From positions 16,733,001 to 16,797,000 of the forward strand of contig NC_079875.1 in assembly GCF_029227915.1 (NCBI RefSeq): 64,000 nt of DNA, read 5' to 3'. The notes under the pieces were generated by a model that was given only the letters and a program-made list of their open reading frames with translations, was not told the origin of the DNA and did not search any database. Below are positions 45,632-57,249 of this stretch, piece after piece (within the stretch, counting starts at the first letter, position 1; the number at the start of each line of letters is the position of its first letter). A program made the translations under genes and the position numbers. The DNA is from Hydractinia symbiolongicarpus (Eukaryota; Cnidaria; Hydrozoa; Anthoathecata; Hydractiniidae).

Positions 45632-47089
45632 CATATCACTACAACAGCTACACTAACAAATCCACTAACACCCATCCCAGATAATAATACCTACAATCCA
45701 CTGCGAGATAATACTAACACTAATGCACCAGTAAAAACATTCCGACCTGCTTCCAGCGTCACTCCAATAACTTCTTGTGAAGTTGAGTTAATGAAAAATA
45801 TATTACATTCTATTAAAGTAAAAAAGGACAATAAACGAAAAATAAAACAATACGTTCCGTTAGATGACGACGAAGAGTCCGACGAATATACCGACGAATA
45901 TAGCGAAGAAAGTTTAAGTGATAACAATTCATCGGGTACAGAGAAAAAGAAGAAGAAATATTTCGCTTCTGACGTTGTTAGTGACGGGGACAAACGGATA
46001 CATGGTACGTTGGAGCTTCTTTGGCAACAAAAGGGGAAAAAAAGGAAGCGAAAGATTATGAGAATAAAACGACAGGCTATTCTATACGCATCATTTTCTT
46101 CAGAAATAAGCGAGTTTGAACTCGAGAGAGAAGCCACTTTTGAAGGCAGGCCTATATCTCGAAAGATCTCAATCGACGACTTTCATACGCCACCGGAAGC
46201 ATTTAAAAGCGCGGTAATTATTAACGAAAAGGACTTCGCTCCGGATTTTAAATACAGTCACCGGAACGGACAGTCGAACAAAGATCACCCTAGTGATATA
46301 ATTGAGGAAGAGGAGAATATGATTTCCATCACGCCTAATAGTTCCACCAGTACTAGCGTATCTAACGTTGTACATATGAACGGAGATATAAGTTCTGAAA
46401 GCGATAATGAAACTTCTTCAAAAGTTGAAGTGTTCATCACCAACAAAAAAAATAAAAACAAAAACACTAGCAATGTTGAAGCAAACAGTGATGTCGACAG
46501 TGTGTTTATGGACAGCGTTAAATCAAACTTTGACACTTCTACACCGAAGAAACCGATTAACACCCAAGTATCGAGTTCTAGCAACTTATCTATAACGCAC
46601 GATAACTCAACTACAAGAAGCATGAGTACAAATAGCGCTTACGAGATCGTCGAAATATTCGACAAGTTTGAAAACATGCAAATTCAAACGGTAGAAGAAA
46701 GTGGAGCCGTGGAGACTGAGTATTTAGATTTTGTTAACATAAGAAAGGTATACGAAACAATCGATTTGGAAGACCATATGAACGATAATGATTCTTCCTT
46801 AACACGAACTGATAGCGTCTGCTCGCAACGGTCATTAACACCAAGACCATTCGATGCAAATGATCAGTCTAATAACAACCCGATAAATAAAGTGTGCAAA
46901 ACGTATGGCGGATTCGTGTTTGATTTCGATATAATCGATTCAAAATCGAATGGTATCGTATCGAGTGACAAATCGGATGAAATTAACTTCAACTTGTATG
47001 ATGACTATATAGTGATTGATATAGAAAAAAAGAAACTAACCTGGAATGAAAGTAACATGTCTGGTCTGTATATTATGCTTAACAACTAA
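45632..47089 (+). CDS. Long disordered exon A, probable C-terminal tail of the kinase
   Basis: Acceptor TTTCTTAG|CAT opens a phase-0 frame of 485 codons ending TAA. It matches the phase-0 end of kinase exon 9. The protein is Ser/Thr/Asn/Asp-rich and mostly disordered. It starts with a TTTATLTNPLTPIPD segment, has an acidic DDDEESDEYTDEYSEESL block and a strongly basic KGKKRKRKIMRIKR block (nuclear-signal-like), then SRKISIDDFHTPPEAF, a potential kinase substrate site. AATAAA at 47402 suggests a transcript end. No known domain. It could be an alternative last exon of the kinase, or a separate gene whose first exon I missed. Confidence 0.6.
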   Translation, partial: HITTTATLTNPLTPIPDNNTYNPLRDNTNTNAPVKTFRPASSVTPITSCEVELMKNILHSIKVKKDNKRKIKQYVPLDDDEESDEYTDEYSEESLSDNNSSGTEKKKKKYFASDVVSDGDKRIHGTLELLWQQKGKKRKRKIMRIKRQAILYASFSSEISEFELEREATFEGRPISRKISIDDFHTPPEAFKSAVIINEKDFAPDFKYSHRNGQSNKDHPSDIIEEEENMISITPNSSTSTSVSNVVHMNGDISSESDNETSSKVEVFITNKKNKNKNTSNVEANSDVDSVFMDSVKSNFDTSTPKKPINTQVSSSSNLSITHDNSTTRSMSTNSAYEIVEIFDKFENMQIQTVEESGAVETEYLDFVNIRKVYETIDLEDHMNDNDSSLTRTDSVCSQRSLTPRPFDANDQSNNNPINKVCKTYGGFVFDFDIIDSKSNGIVSSDKSDEINFNLYDDYIVIDIEKKKLTWNESNMSGLYIMLNN

Positions 47090-47890
47090 CTGTTAATCTG
47101 GTCTGTAGATTATGGTTAAGAACTAACAGTTCATCTGGTCTGTATATTATGCGTAATATATAAAGCAACTTTTTGTTTCTGGAGTGTACCTGCATATTTA
47201 TAGCGTCATAATATTTCATTGTATTTTATTGTACCGTCTGTCAATTTCTTTTTGAGTCATAACTTAAAAATTAACTAACAATCCCCATTAGATAATAATT
47301 TTCGTCTTTTAGATTTGCTTACGAGTATTATACAAGACTGCACGAGATAAGAGTATTTGACGAGAATCTGAAGTTATATTAAACACGTGCTATATATTCT
47401 AAATAAAACTTTTATGACCACAATTTATTTACTAGAAACTAAACAGACTCTTTGTTAATCCGCAGTTAAAAGTTAAAAACTAACCGTAGTAACATTGCAA
47501 TGTTTCTTCAAGGATTCTAACTAATAATAAAAGCAATGCGACTATTTATTGTAAGTCTTTTTTTAAATTGAAAAACAATTTTATTCTATTGTCTGTAGAA
47601 ATATAACCCAAGGAGTAAATTATCTTTTTTGTTTCCGCTTGTTTGTTATAACTCAGTCTATCGTTTTACTATATTAATTCAAATATAGTTATTTCGAGCT
47701 GGTCACTTGTTTTATATAGCTCTTCTGTTTACTGAAGCCTAAATATTAATTTCCGCTTATAAATAGAAGTTTGAACGGACCGGGATAGACAATTTTAATT
47801 TCTTGAATCTGATTGGTTGATAACATTATCTGTTCTAGAAGTTGAATTAAAGGGGCTACGGAACGGCTGTTAGTTTTCGGTTTTAGTGAC
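47090..47890. other. 3'UTR and AT-rich spacer after exon A
   Basis: Contains a short repeat of GTCTGTATATTATG-like words (47060-47155) and the poly(A) signal at 47402. No gene. Confidence 0.4.
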
Positions 47891-47893
47891 TTA

Positions 47894-48302
47894 AGGCCGG
47901 GGCAAAAGATTCCAACATTCCATCCAACATCAAAAATGAATTGTTGGACAAATGTTGGATGAATGTTGGATGCCCTTAAAAGCGTTTAATCGTAACATCC
48001 AACATTAGCTTTATCCAACAATGTCGATCATTCATTTATTAGCACATGTTCTACTCATTTATTTCAAACTAAACATGGCGGCGGCAGAAGACATGCTCCT
48101 CTTGATTATTTTATCAGAATTCTCCGATTCTGATGACGAAAAGCCTCGAAGGGGTAAAACAAGAGAGTGGGTCAAAATGAGAGGCCAGTTTGGAATATAT
48201 GAGATTTATAAATTTTACTTTCGTTCAAACGATTCCAACACTTACCCAACATGGGTGTTGGATGTGTGTTGGATGGAATGTTGGAATCGTTTGCTCCGGC
48301 CT
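47894..48302 (+). mobile_element. Harbinger-type non-autonomous element, 409 bp, TTA duplication
   Basis: Ends AGGCCGGGGCAAAAGATTCC and (reverse-complemented) AGGCCGGAGCAAACGATTCC are inverted repeats that extend into ATGTTGGATG-type words. TTA flanks both sides (47891-47893; 48303-48305), the 3-bp duplication typical of PIF/Harbinger. Inside, an ATG at 48075 opens MAAAEDMLLLIILSEFSDSD, a basic stretch and REWVKMRGQFGIYEIYKF. This resembles the N-terminal region of Harbinger nuclease proteins, cut off by the right terminal repeat. It is an internal-deletion derivative. Confidence 0.75.
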
Positions 48303-48549
48303 TTACACGAAAGTCGAGCTGATGGCGGTGAAAAACAAAAATGGCTATTTTTCTGGCATGTATGTAATTTACAGACTCGAACATATAGATTTATCTAGAA
48401 TTTTTATCTTCTCCAGCCTTGGTCATGTTTTCATCCAGAATGAGTCTTGCTGAAATATTTCTTTGTAATATACTTTTCGAAAAAAAATAATGAACCAACG
48501 AGCACAGTGCACTGGTCTGTTCATTGCGCAAAACGAACTTGCCGGATTT

Positions 48550-49302
48550 TTTATATGTGCACGGGATATATTTTGAATCTTCAAGGAAATCTTCAAGGAG
48601 ATTCAAAATTTGTTCGAATTACAAGGGGGTCGAATTATAGAAGTTTGATTTCGGCCGAATTTTGGTGAGGAAGTGTTAACGGGTTTACGGCGCCATTAAT
48701 TATCAACGTTGCAACATTCTATGAAGTAAAACGACGCGTAGTATTTGAGAAATAAGTTTCTAATGGAAGTATTGTATTCCTTGGTTACATCTTTGTTCAA
48801 GCGCCCTTTTTCTAGATCCTTGTACCTCATTTTCAAAGTCTTCTCATTGTGTTACCTCTTGGATGCCATTGCTGGAAATGATGTAAAATATAAACAGGCA
48901 AACAAAAACACTCAAAATACTTTTTCAAAACATTCTATTTGCAACGTTCGATTGTTGAAAAATTCGAATTTTATCAGAACGTTCCATTGCTAAAAAGTTT
49001 GAATTTCACGAGAAATTTCGATTATTGGAAAAGTTCGAATTTCATTGAAACGTTCAATTGTTGTAAAATTTGAGTTTTAGAACTTTGAACAGACGAAAAT
49101 TTGCAAAATTCGAATTACATGATCAAAATTTGCTCACGAACCAAGAAAATTGTTCGATTTATATGATTTTTCGAATTACATGAGTTCGAACTATAAGAGT
49201 TTTCTTATAAGGATTATAGAGTAACCTCGGACGGGACCGGAGAATTCGTTCGATTTATATGATTATTCGAATTATAGAAGCTCGAACTACATGGTTCAAC
49301 TG
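48550..49302. mobile_element. pogo-type non-autonomous element, left end lost
   Basis: The right end, read from 49302 inwards, is CAGTTGAACCATGTAGTTCGA, followed outside by TA. The body is filled with TTCGAATTAYA and TTCGAATTTYA words (48610-48650, 48945-49290). No matching CAGTTGAACC start was seen upstream, so the left border is uncertain. Confidence 0.5.
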
Positions 49303-49544
49303 TATGTGAAAAAATAAATAGATGGTTTGTGCAATGTTTTTCCAGATCTCTTGCTTATAACAATTCACCCAGAATTATAAGCACCCAGAATTATTTTAAA
49401 CAAACAAACAAATTTAAATGTATTAAACCAATGTTCTTTAATCATATCACATAATTATAATCCAATATAAAGATAAAGATTAACAAAAAAATAATGAAAA
49501 TTTACCTTTAAGAGGATCAAGATTTGATTTGGAAAATTATATTA

Positions 49545-50062
49545 CAGTAGACGTCCATTAATTCGAACACGCAAGGAACTAAATTATTTGTTCGAATTAA
49601 CGAATGTTCGGATTATCGGAAGTTCAGAAAAAACAAAGATTTTAAAAGTGTTTCAAGGTTTTATCCTAATATAACTTTATTACAACTTTACTACAACTTT
49701 TTATAAAAATCTTTTAACATTGTTTGTTTCGCGATGAGCATGGCCTCCAAATTCCTTGTAAACTTTATTTGATTGGAAATGCCAATTTAATTGATTAATT
49801 GAAAGAAATTTTGCCACCATTGATGCAAAAATAATAAATAAAAATGAAAACGTTTTTTTTTATTTTCTCTTAAGATTTTATTTATCGATACTCGATACAC
49901 AAAATTTCGAATTAACGAGCATAATGCAGCTTTGGGACTAAAAAAATGTTCGAATTAGCGAAATGTTCCAATTAGCGGAATTCGAATTAAGCAGCTCAAA
50001 ATATAAGACATAATAACGGAAAGTTCGAATTAAGCGGCATTCGAATTAACGGACGTCTACTG
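49545..50062. mobile_element. pogo-type non-autonomous element, 518 bp, TA duplication
   Basis: CAGTAGACGTCCATTAATTC at the left and CAGTAGACGTCCGTTAATTC (reverse complement of the right end) match except for one base. TA lies on both sides (49543-49544; 50063-50064). TTCGAATTA/AACGA words are iterated next to both ends. No open frame of note, so it depended on a transposase supplied in trans. Confidence 0.85.
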
Positions 50063-50064
50063 TA

Positions 50065-52245
50065 TAGTATATCCAGTTGTTTTTAGCTCAAAGTTGACAT
50101 AATATTAAAAAAAAACCTTGAAAATAACTTTGTTTAACTGAGGGACATTAAGTTGGGCATGCGTGATCAGCTATTGAAGTCTGACTCGCTTACACATGCT
50201 TTCTACATCTTGTCGATAATATTTCTAAGTTTCTATTCATTAAAAAGATTTAACGTGGAGTTTCTTAAAGATTTGGAATATAATTTGAACTACTAATGTA
50301 TCGAGACTTCCAGAGCTATAGTACAATATGTGTACGTACATTTATTTAACAGTGGATGCTGTCTATTTAAGATGTCTACATGAATTACTCTCGCATTAAG
50401 CTGAATCTCCACTGGACGATTTTTGTGACGAAAAGTAGAAACCAATTCAACTTTTCGTTATGATCACAAAATCGCGACCAATACGAGTATTGATGACGAT
50501 CGTCGTAAAAACGGTCCCGTGGAGATTCGCCTTTACTCTACGCCTTTCAGCTACAATATTTTACAAGGTGTCCAACTAAAAAATATTAAAGCAGTTTTCC
50601 AATCTCTAGTCCATCTCTAGTTTTGGACCTTTCGACGTCAACACGTCCATAACAACAAATGAGTGGGCGGGCAGATGTTTAAAATGTGTTTCTAGTTAAA
50701 ATAATAACAAACTAATTATAAGTAGGATCTAATTGTAAATGTACTTCTTGATTTTCTGCAAAATGTTCTCCCTTTTGCGGTAAAACATGGCTGCGCCTAG
50801 GGGATACAGTATATTATATAAGGTTTTGTGATGATTTTGTCATGATTGGTCGGATGCCCATGTTTCATATCTTTTGCGCATTTCCATATGAGAAAAAAGG
50901 CTTAATTTGTTTTTCCCTGTACGAAAATAAGTTCAATGCAAACTTTCAGAGTCTTGTTCCGAAACTATTAATTGACGTGTCTGAGGTAAAGTACCCACAG
51001 TATCCATGTAACAAAATGCCTTATATTGCATATGCCTTGTTATGTCAATTTATGACAAGCTGTGCTTTTAAATGCATGTGCAAATGACTATGTCATTCAC
51101 ATTAAATCCAATGTTTTCGGATATAATATTCCCTGATTTAAGGAACTTGATGGGCTGTTGATATGAAGAGTGTCAAAATCAATAATAAAATGATCGCAAA
51201 TGATCGCAAATAATTGTCTTTGTTTTTTCAAGGGGAATTTTGTGATGACATAGATCAAGAGAAACCCTGGGAAGGAGAACGCATGATAAAAGGATTGTTT
51301 AAGGACAGTTTAGTTGTATTTCACACTGTGTTTTAAGAGGGAGGCATCTCCCGTCTCCATGTATAAGCAATTTTTTCTTGAAAATTTGTTTACCTGTTTC
51401 CTTTATTGCGCAGAGTTTAAAACGCTGTTCAAAAAACATATATAAGATCATATGGTTTTGAAGAATGGTTGAAGTGATATTGCGCTTTGAATGTTTTTTA
51501 ATGATCTCGTCAAGCGACTTGTTCCGAAATGAGGGTCTTCTCTGGCTACCTTGGTGTTGCTTCTCGTTTTAGTTCATATTATTGAGTCTCGAATTTTATC
51601 CATATTTACGAAAACATGTACGCGCGAAAATCCCTTGAAAGTTCAACTTGCAAAAATAATTTTCCTGTAATAATTAGAAATAACTTATTCGCTAAAATGA
51701 ACATATTTTATTATCCCCCATTCGCCGCAACAAAACTGGGTTTCTTAACGCACAGGAACAAATGGAATTAATATTCGCATTAAACATTCTTCGCAAGAAG
51801 ACTTTAAAATCATCTATTTTAATCCTCTAAACGCCTGCTAGAAATATCTCGAGAGGACTTAATATTCGCGAAATGCATTTTTTGATCTCGAAAGTTGATC
51901 GGCTTAAAAATACACGTAACACCTATTACCCATGTTAAGAATACTGTCTTTCAAAAAACTAGATAGATTTCTTATCGAATAGTGTTATTTTTGTCATAAA
52001 ATAATAAACTGGATAGATGTAAAAAGTTATGGAACACTATTCTCGAGCTAAAAAGGTACAGGAATTTGAAGCTTGTCACATAAAAATCACGCCATTAAAA
52101 TCGTGGTTTCGAATTTATATCGACTTAACAATTCATTAAATAACAGACACCGTTTGAGAGCTCAGCATGTCCAAGTCTTGTACTTATATTTGTAAATTCT
52201 TGTACCTTTTAGACTATAACATATAAAATTTATTTTGATTTTTTT
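50065..52245. other. Intron or intergenic AT-rich stretch before exon B
   Basis: No exon with a recognisable domain. A short frame after TTTTTTCAAG| at 51231 (EFCDDIDQEKPWEGERMIKG) looks weakly coding but its phase does not fit kinase exon 9. Confidence 0.35.
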
Positions 52246-52247
52246 AG

Positions 52248-54022
52248 AGCGTAAGTCCTTCAGCATCACCATGTGTATCTCCTGGCCCTGAAGATACGAC
52301 CTTTACGCCCATTTCTACGCCCTCGTCAACAGATACACCCAAAGGAAATACACCCACACCTGATAATGAAGAAGAGATTAACCAACATGCAGAAAACAAA
52401 GAACCATCAGACGTGGTAGATTGCTCGCAAAGTACTACACAATGTGAAAATAAAGGAATTGGTAATGTTTGCGAACAAATCCAACAGAGTGCCGACGGAA
52501 ACATTACGATTGAAAATGACGAAATGCAGAATAGAAAAATGAATAACAGTAAAAACAATTTGACAGACTGTGTAAATCAAAGAGTCATTAATAAAACTGA
52601 AAACAGCGTGGGCAACACTGATTTAATTGAAATAGAGGAAGCCTCAAGTAGGCCTTCAAATACAAACATTTTGCCCGCGAACCCTGATAAGGCCATTGTT
52701 AATTTAACTAGCGAAGAAAATAAGTTAGACAATGCGAGCAAACAAGAGATATCACACAATGAAAGCAAGAAAGAAAAGGACAATGTGGTGTTAAGATCAG
52801 ATTCTACAAGTGACGAAAATGTCGTAAATGTAAACACAGCTGTGTCTGAGGTGAAAGATGTAAAAGACGAAACAAACCACCCTGTGCCGTCTATAGAAAT
52901 TCGCGTCAACGATTTTGGATCCAAAGCAAGCACTGATGAAATCAACGCTCCTGTTACAGAATCACCTTCCAGATTGCGAAAGGAAAGCCATCACAGGAAA
53001 TACAGTCGTGAAGCACCTGTACATTACACACAAATGTTCTTAGATGAAAGAAGAAGGCAAATGATGAAAGAAGGAAGTTTTGCGTCGGTCGATGAAGCTT
53101 CTATCGAAATCAACGCCGCACAAGAAAGCAAGGCGCCAAATTGCAGTGTCGAAGTTAAAGGAGTCAGTGAGGACATAGATGAAAATAACGACATTGTGTG
53201 TAATACTCAACCAATTATAACAGAAGATGAGAAAAGTACCACTTCACATGGTATTACTTCAGATAGTCCATCCAAAGCAAACGAAAAAGCCAAAAAATTT
53301 GAAGAAAATATTGATCAATCGTTTGCCGTAGAAACGGAGGTAGCCCAAAACAATCCGTCAGAAGTAGTACTGGACGATTGCACAAAAAACGAGAAGGAAT
53401 CACTCACTTCCATAAATCAAAGCAGTGTGATAGAGACTGACCAGGGAGCATCAGTTCCGCAAAAAAATGTCTCGTTCTGTAAAAACACAATCGTAGATAC
53501 GGATTTCAATGAAATCAAAGGCTTTGATATTCGCGATACAAAAGGCTGCAAAATAAGTGGTCGAAAGAAAGCTGTATTCACAGACCATAGAAGTATATTA
53601 AACGATGAATCAATAAAGAAACCAAACCGATCGCTCTCTTTAAAGGAACAAAGAAAAGCGTTCATACTCGGCACCAGGTCTCAATCTCTAGACAGCGCGA
53701 CGATGAAGACAAGCGAGATGGATGATATGAAAAAGTTAGAGCCGTTGCCGGAAGATAATGTGGTAACTTTACCGAATGAAATCAAGGAAGATATGTTGGA
53801 AAATAATACAATGGAAAATACAGTGGAAAATGACGAATCCGAAGAAGATGACAAAATGGTAGACGAGCTTCATCTTGAAAATACAAAAATTAGCAACGTT
53901 TTAGATGAGAATGAAAACGTAGATGGCATATCGCACCAAGAAAAAATTGACAAAACAGAAGGACGTTATGAAGCCAAAGAAAAACAAGAATTGTGCTTCC
54001 AAGAAAAGCAAACTGCTAAAAA
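52248..54022 (+). CDS. Long disordered exon B, alternative tail or separate gene
   Basis: Acceptor GATTTTTTTAG|AGC opens a phase-0 frame of 591 codons with a phase-1 donor (AAAAAAG|GTTTGT at 54022), which joins 55310-55504 in frame. It begins with a Ser/Pro/Thr-rich segment (SVSPSASPCVSPGPEDTTFT) much like the start of exon A and is acidic, Asn- and Glu-rich throughout. Two more conserved-looking basic blocks stand out: SREAPVHYTQMFLDERRRQM then KEGSFASVDEA (about 52990-53100), and KKPNRSLSLKEQRKAF then GTRSQSLDS (about 53610-53700). No known domain. The same start phase as exon A makes it a candidate alternative C-terminus of the kinase, but no direct link is visible. Confidence 0.6.
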
Positions 54023-54174
54023 AGGTTTGTGAATAAATATGATTTTTTTTGTGATTTTCTTCTGTTGTATGTTGATAATTAAATATCCGGGTCAACACAG
54101 ACTGCATGCATGAGATTCTCTTGACCGCAGTCCCCTAATCAATTTCTAAAGTCTACCGAACATATTTTTAAACA

Positions 54175-54293
54175 ATCTATATTATAATGCCCGTATACGT
54201 CCGTCCGTCCGTCCGTCCGTCCGTCCGTCACGCAAAATGGTAGCTTAGCTGCGACGGGTGAACCCGTGGATTTTTCCACGGGCTAACGACTAG
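54175..54293. mobile_element. Hairpin repeat family H with (GTCC)n
   Basis: CTATATTATAATGCCCG, a (CGTC)n tract of about seven units, CACGCAAAATGGTAGC, GGGTGAACCCGTGG, then the ATTTTTCCACGGGC hairpin and TAACGACTAG. The CCGTGG/CCACGG arms enclose a five-base AT loop. It lies in the intron after exon B. Confidence 0.75.
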
Positions 54294-54787
54294 TTAATTA
54301 AATTTCAGATATTCAACGTTCAAAAAATTGGGAGCTGAATTTATGAACGATTTAATTAACTTTAATTAACTAGTTAATTAAATTAATTTTAAATAGTTAA
54401 GTATTTTTTTGGACGCGGTCTTAAGTCGTCTTTAATAAGAGTAATTATCCAGACTTTCGCAGTCGAACTCTTACAAATAAACATCTAAAATCGCTCTTTT
54501 CAACGCTTTTTAAATAAAAATAAACGTTAGTAAGAGTGGGCTTAATAAAAGCTGAGAAAGTAATTTTTTAAAAAACCATTCTTTAACGGATTGGAGAAAA
54601 TTATCTGTCAAACTATATCGTACTGATCATGTTTTTCTAGAGAAATCTTGTGCATGCAGTATGCGTTGCTCATTGATGTAACGAGAGTTTCAGCCAAGGT
54701 AAGAGGAGTTGCTATACGAAGTTCATTTGCGATAAATTTGTAGAAATGGAATATGATTTATTATAACATGTGTTAAAATTCTTTACC

Positions 54788-55078
54788 GACTTGTGGTAGA
54801 GCGTTCGCTTCCAGTGCATGGGGTCTTGGGCTTAAACCCCCGTTCAAGTCATGCCAGAGACTATAAAAGTGTGAATCTAACTTTTCTCCTTAGTGCTAAG
54901 CATGAGAATAGGATTGATATCTTAGACGGTTGTCTACTTGAGCGATTGCTGCGCTTGCACGACTTTTGTAGCTTAAATAAGAGCTTTAGGTGCACTAGGA
55001 CCCCATTAGAAGGATCCTCGTTGGTAGCAGTATAAAAAGGAACTAAAAAGGCTATCCTGGGTAAATAATTTCAATAAT
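54788..55078 (+). mobile_element. tRNA-derived SINE family B, copy 2
   Basis: Head CTTGTGGTAGAGCGTTCGCT, degraded B box, GAGCGATTGCTGCGCTTGCA, GAGCTTTAGGTGCACTAGGA, AGGCTATCCTGGGTAAATAA and an AATAATAATAAT tail, matching 16212-16502 throughout. It sits in the last intron of the exon B gene. Confidence 0.8.
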
Positions 55079-55309
55079 AATAATTACTTACATGATGTTA
55101 CAAGCTACAAAGTGGTTTTTCAAAATCACGAGAAATTAAGAAATCGAGGCTACTAGGCCCTTTGCTCGGTTTCCTATAAACTTTAGAAAAAAATATGTAG
55201 TTGACTGACCAGGGTGTTTTCAGTACGCTTCTCCTCATTTCACAATATATTTTTTGATGGAATTGCGCTTTAAAAAAGCTACCACTAACCCCAATTTTTG
55301 ATAATTTTA

Positions 55310-55504
55310 GAACGCAGCCTCGAGAAACCAGGGAACAAATCGCATCATGTCCGGAAGCGTATTGCAGCGGTGAAAACAATCGATATGAAACACTTGATTG
55401 ACGTCATATTAATGGACGAACCGAATACAACATGTGAAACGAACATTGAACATGACGTACGAGACGACAAACGTGAATGCCCATATAAGGAAACACCCGT
55501 TTAA
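55310..55504 (+). CDS. Terminal exon after exon B
   Basis: Acceptor GATAATTTTAG|AA joins the phase-1 end of exon B to continue the frame (ERSLEKPGNKSHHVRKRIAA…) for 64 codons to TAA. It is basic then acidic, with DMKHLIDVILMDEPN as a possible short helix. AATAAA at 55691 gives a plausible transcript end. No known domain. Confidence 0.6.
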   Translation, partial: ERSLEKPGNKSHHVRKRIAAVKTIDMKHLIDVILMDEPNTTCETNIEHDVRDDKRECPYKETPV

Positions 55505-55509
55505 CAATA

Positions 55510-57240
55510 TTATAATAGGTTTATCATATAGAAAGTTTTGATTATAAAGTTATATAAAGTATATAAAAGGATATGTAAATTTAGTATGTGAAAATAAGAA
55601 ATAAGTTCTGCCTCCAACATTTTTGTAAAGGTTTAATAAGAAAAATCACAAGTATTACTGCTTTGATTCTAACATGACTGCTAAACTTTAAATAAAAAAC
55701 ACACGACTATATAACATACTTTATTGGTAAAAAAAGTCGGTGAAAAGTGATTAAATTTCGGCTTTGAAACTAATATTTTTTACCGGCTAAAATTTGTTTC
55801 CGGCCTTTTTTTTACCGACCCATTTTTATTGACGTTTTCATTAAAGTTTTTTGCCAATTACAACTGCTTTAAGTGCAGTAATAACAAAAATTGTCAGTTT
55901 ATATTTAAGTTGAAATTTTTCTATCAAAAGGAGAGTTTTTTGTCTCGATAGGATTTGGTTTGTGAAAAATCGATTTTTGTTAATTTTTTCAACAAAATTA
56001 TCCTGCAAAAACTGATAATGTTGGTAAGATTATGCGAATAAAAACTGTCTAGATTTTGTGTAAGGGACTAATATTTTTACGGACTTAAAATTTGCAGAAG
56101 ATATATTTTTTATACAAGAGCGATTTGTATTCTTTTACTCATTTTCTGACGATTAAGTTTCTCAGAATATTGGATTGCACTTTGATTGTAATTTTTACTA
56201 CACTTCGTCCGTTTTGAAAATAATGGTAGAGGGACGGAGTGGCGAGGGAGCGGCCATGACCCTTCCCTTCAGAGGTAACTTATACAACTCGGAAAATTCT
56301 ACTTTCTCCATTCTAACACAGTAAAATTTTAAAATTGGAATAAAACTTTCACTAATCTGATTTTGAGTTTAAAAAGTTCCTAAGGCAGTCACAACCATGG
56401 TTGGACAACCTTAATCACTGTATTGCCCCTTCCACTAGAAAAATCAAATCGTCAGTCCTATAAAACATGAAAAAATAAGGTAGGCATTACGCTTGCTTAG
56501 CAGGTGAAATAACTTTTCTTCATCCAGTTTGCATGTAGATTTCCATTTCAGATATGAAAGGTATAAACCAAAATGTGGTTAAAACACATTTAGATCATCG
56601 AAATGATAACGAGATAAAAAATATTTTTGATATTTTTGATCACTACCTTAATTAGTACTGAGGGGTTGCGGTGAAAATGTAACTACAGTCTAAAAAGAAG
56701 CTTCACCTTTTCTTGCACAATGTCGTTCCAATACATTTCGAGGAAGAATATATGGGATATCGGTGCAGAAAAAGATCACCATGCAGAGCAAATTTAAAAT
56801 TACTCAATATAGGGATTTGTAGATATTTCAGGAACACGAGGTCCAAAAGTCACTGGAGTTGATTTTTTACATTTTTTTAACTATTCTTTTTAATTATCAG
56901 TCTGTAAAATATTGGTGAGTTTTTTAGATTGTGCTGATCAGTTTTTTATATTTAATGTCTCCAATCAATAAGTCACGCTGGAACCCGTTCATATGAGAAA
57001 GCAAGTAAATGAATTAAGAAATATTTATAGGAGTCAAAGTAATTGCAGTAAAAGAATCATCAGGAAGTTTGAAATTTCTCAAGGATAGGAAGTCTTTCGG
57101 TCGTACGACAATGTCGTAAATATTACACAACAACGTAGACGTCGACGCCGTGTGACTGCTCTGTACATGTTCAGTTTTAAACTACAATGTTTTTTTTTTT
57201 ATTTTCCCGCCAAATGTTTGTACACAAACCATGAAAACAC
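55510..57240. other. 3'UTR then gene-free AT-rich stretch
   Basis: Poly(A) signal at 55691, then AT-rich sequence without recognised exons. Short repeated words ATATTTTTACGGACT/TTTTTACCGAC occur at 55770-56100. Confidence 0.4.
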
Positions 57241-57249
57241 GAATGTCGT

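Noticed and set aside
45691-46623. Minus-strand frames rich in Ser/Leu/Val opposite exon A
   Set aside because: Antisense of a Glu/Asp/Lys/Asn-rich exon; no splice signals or domains.
50842-51087. 81-codon plus-strand frame
   Set aside because: No domain, no splice partner, composition as expected by chance.
51231-51335. Possible small exon with EFCDDIDQEKPWEGERMIKG
   Set aside because: Acceptor is acceptable but the phase does not match neighbouring kinase exons, there is no clear donor and no recognised domain.
52244-53674. Minus-strand frames opposite exon B
   Set aside because: Antisense artefacts of low-complexity coding.
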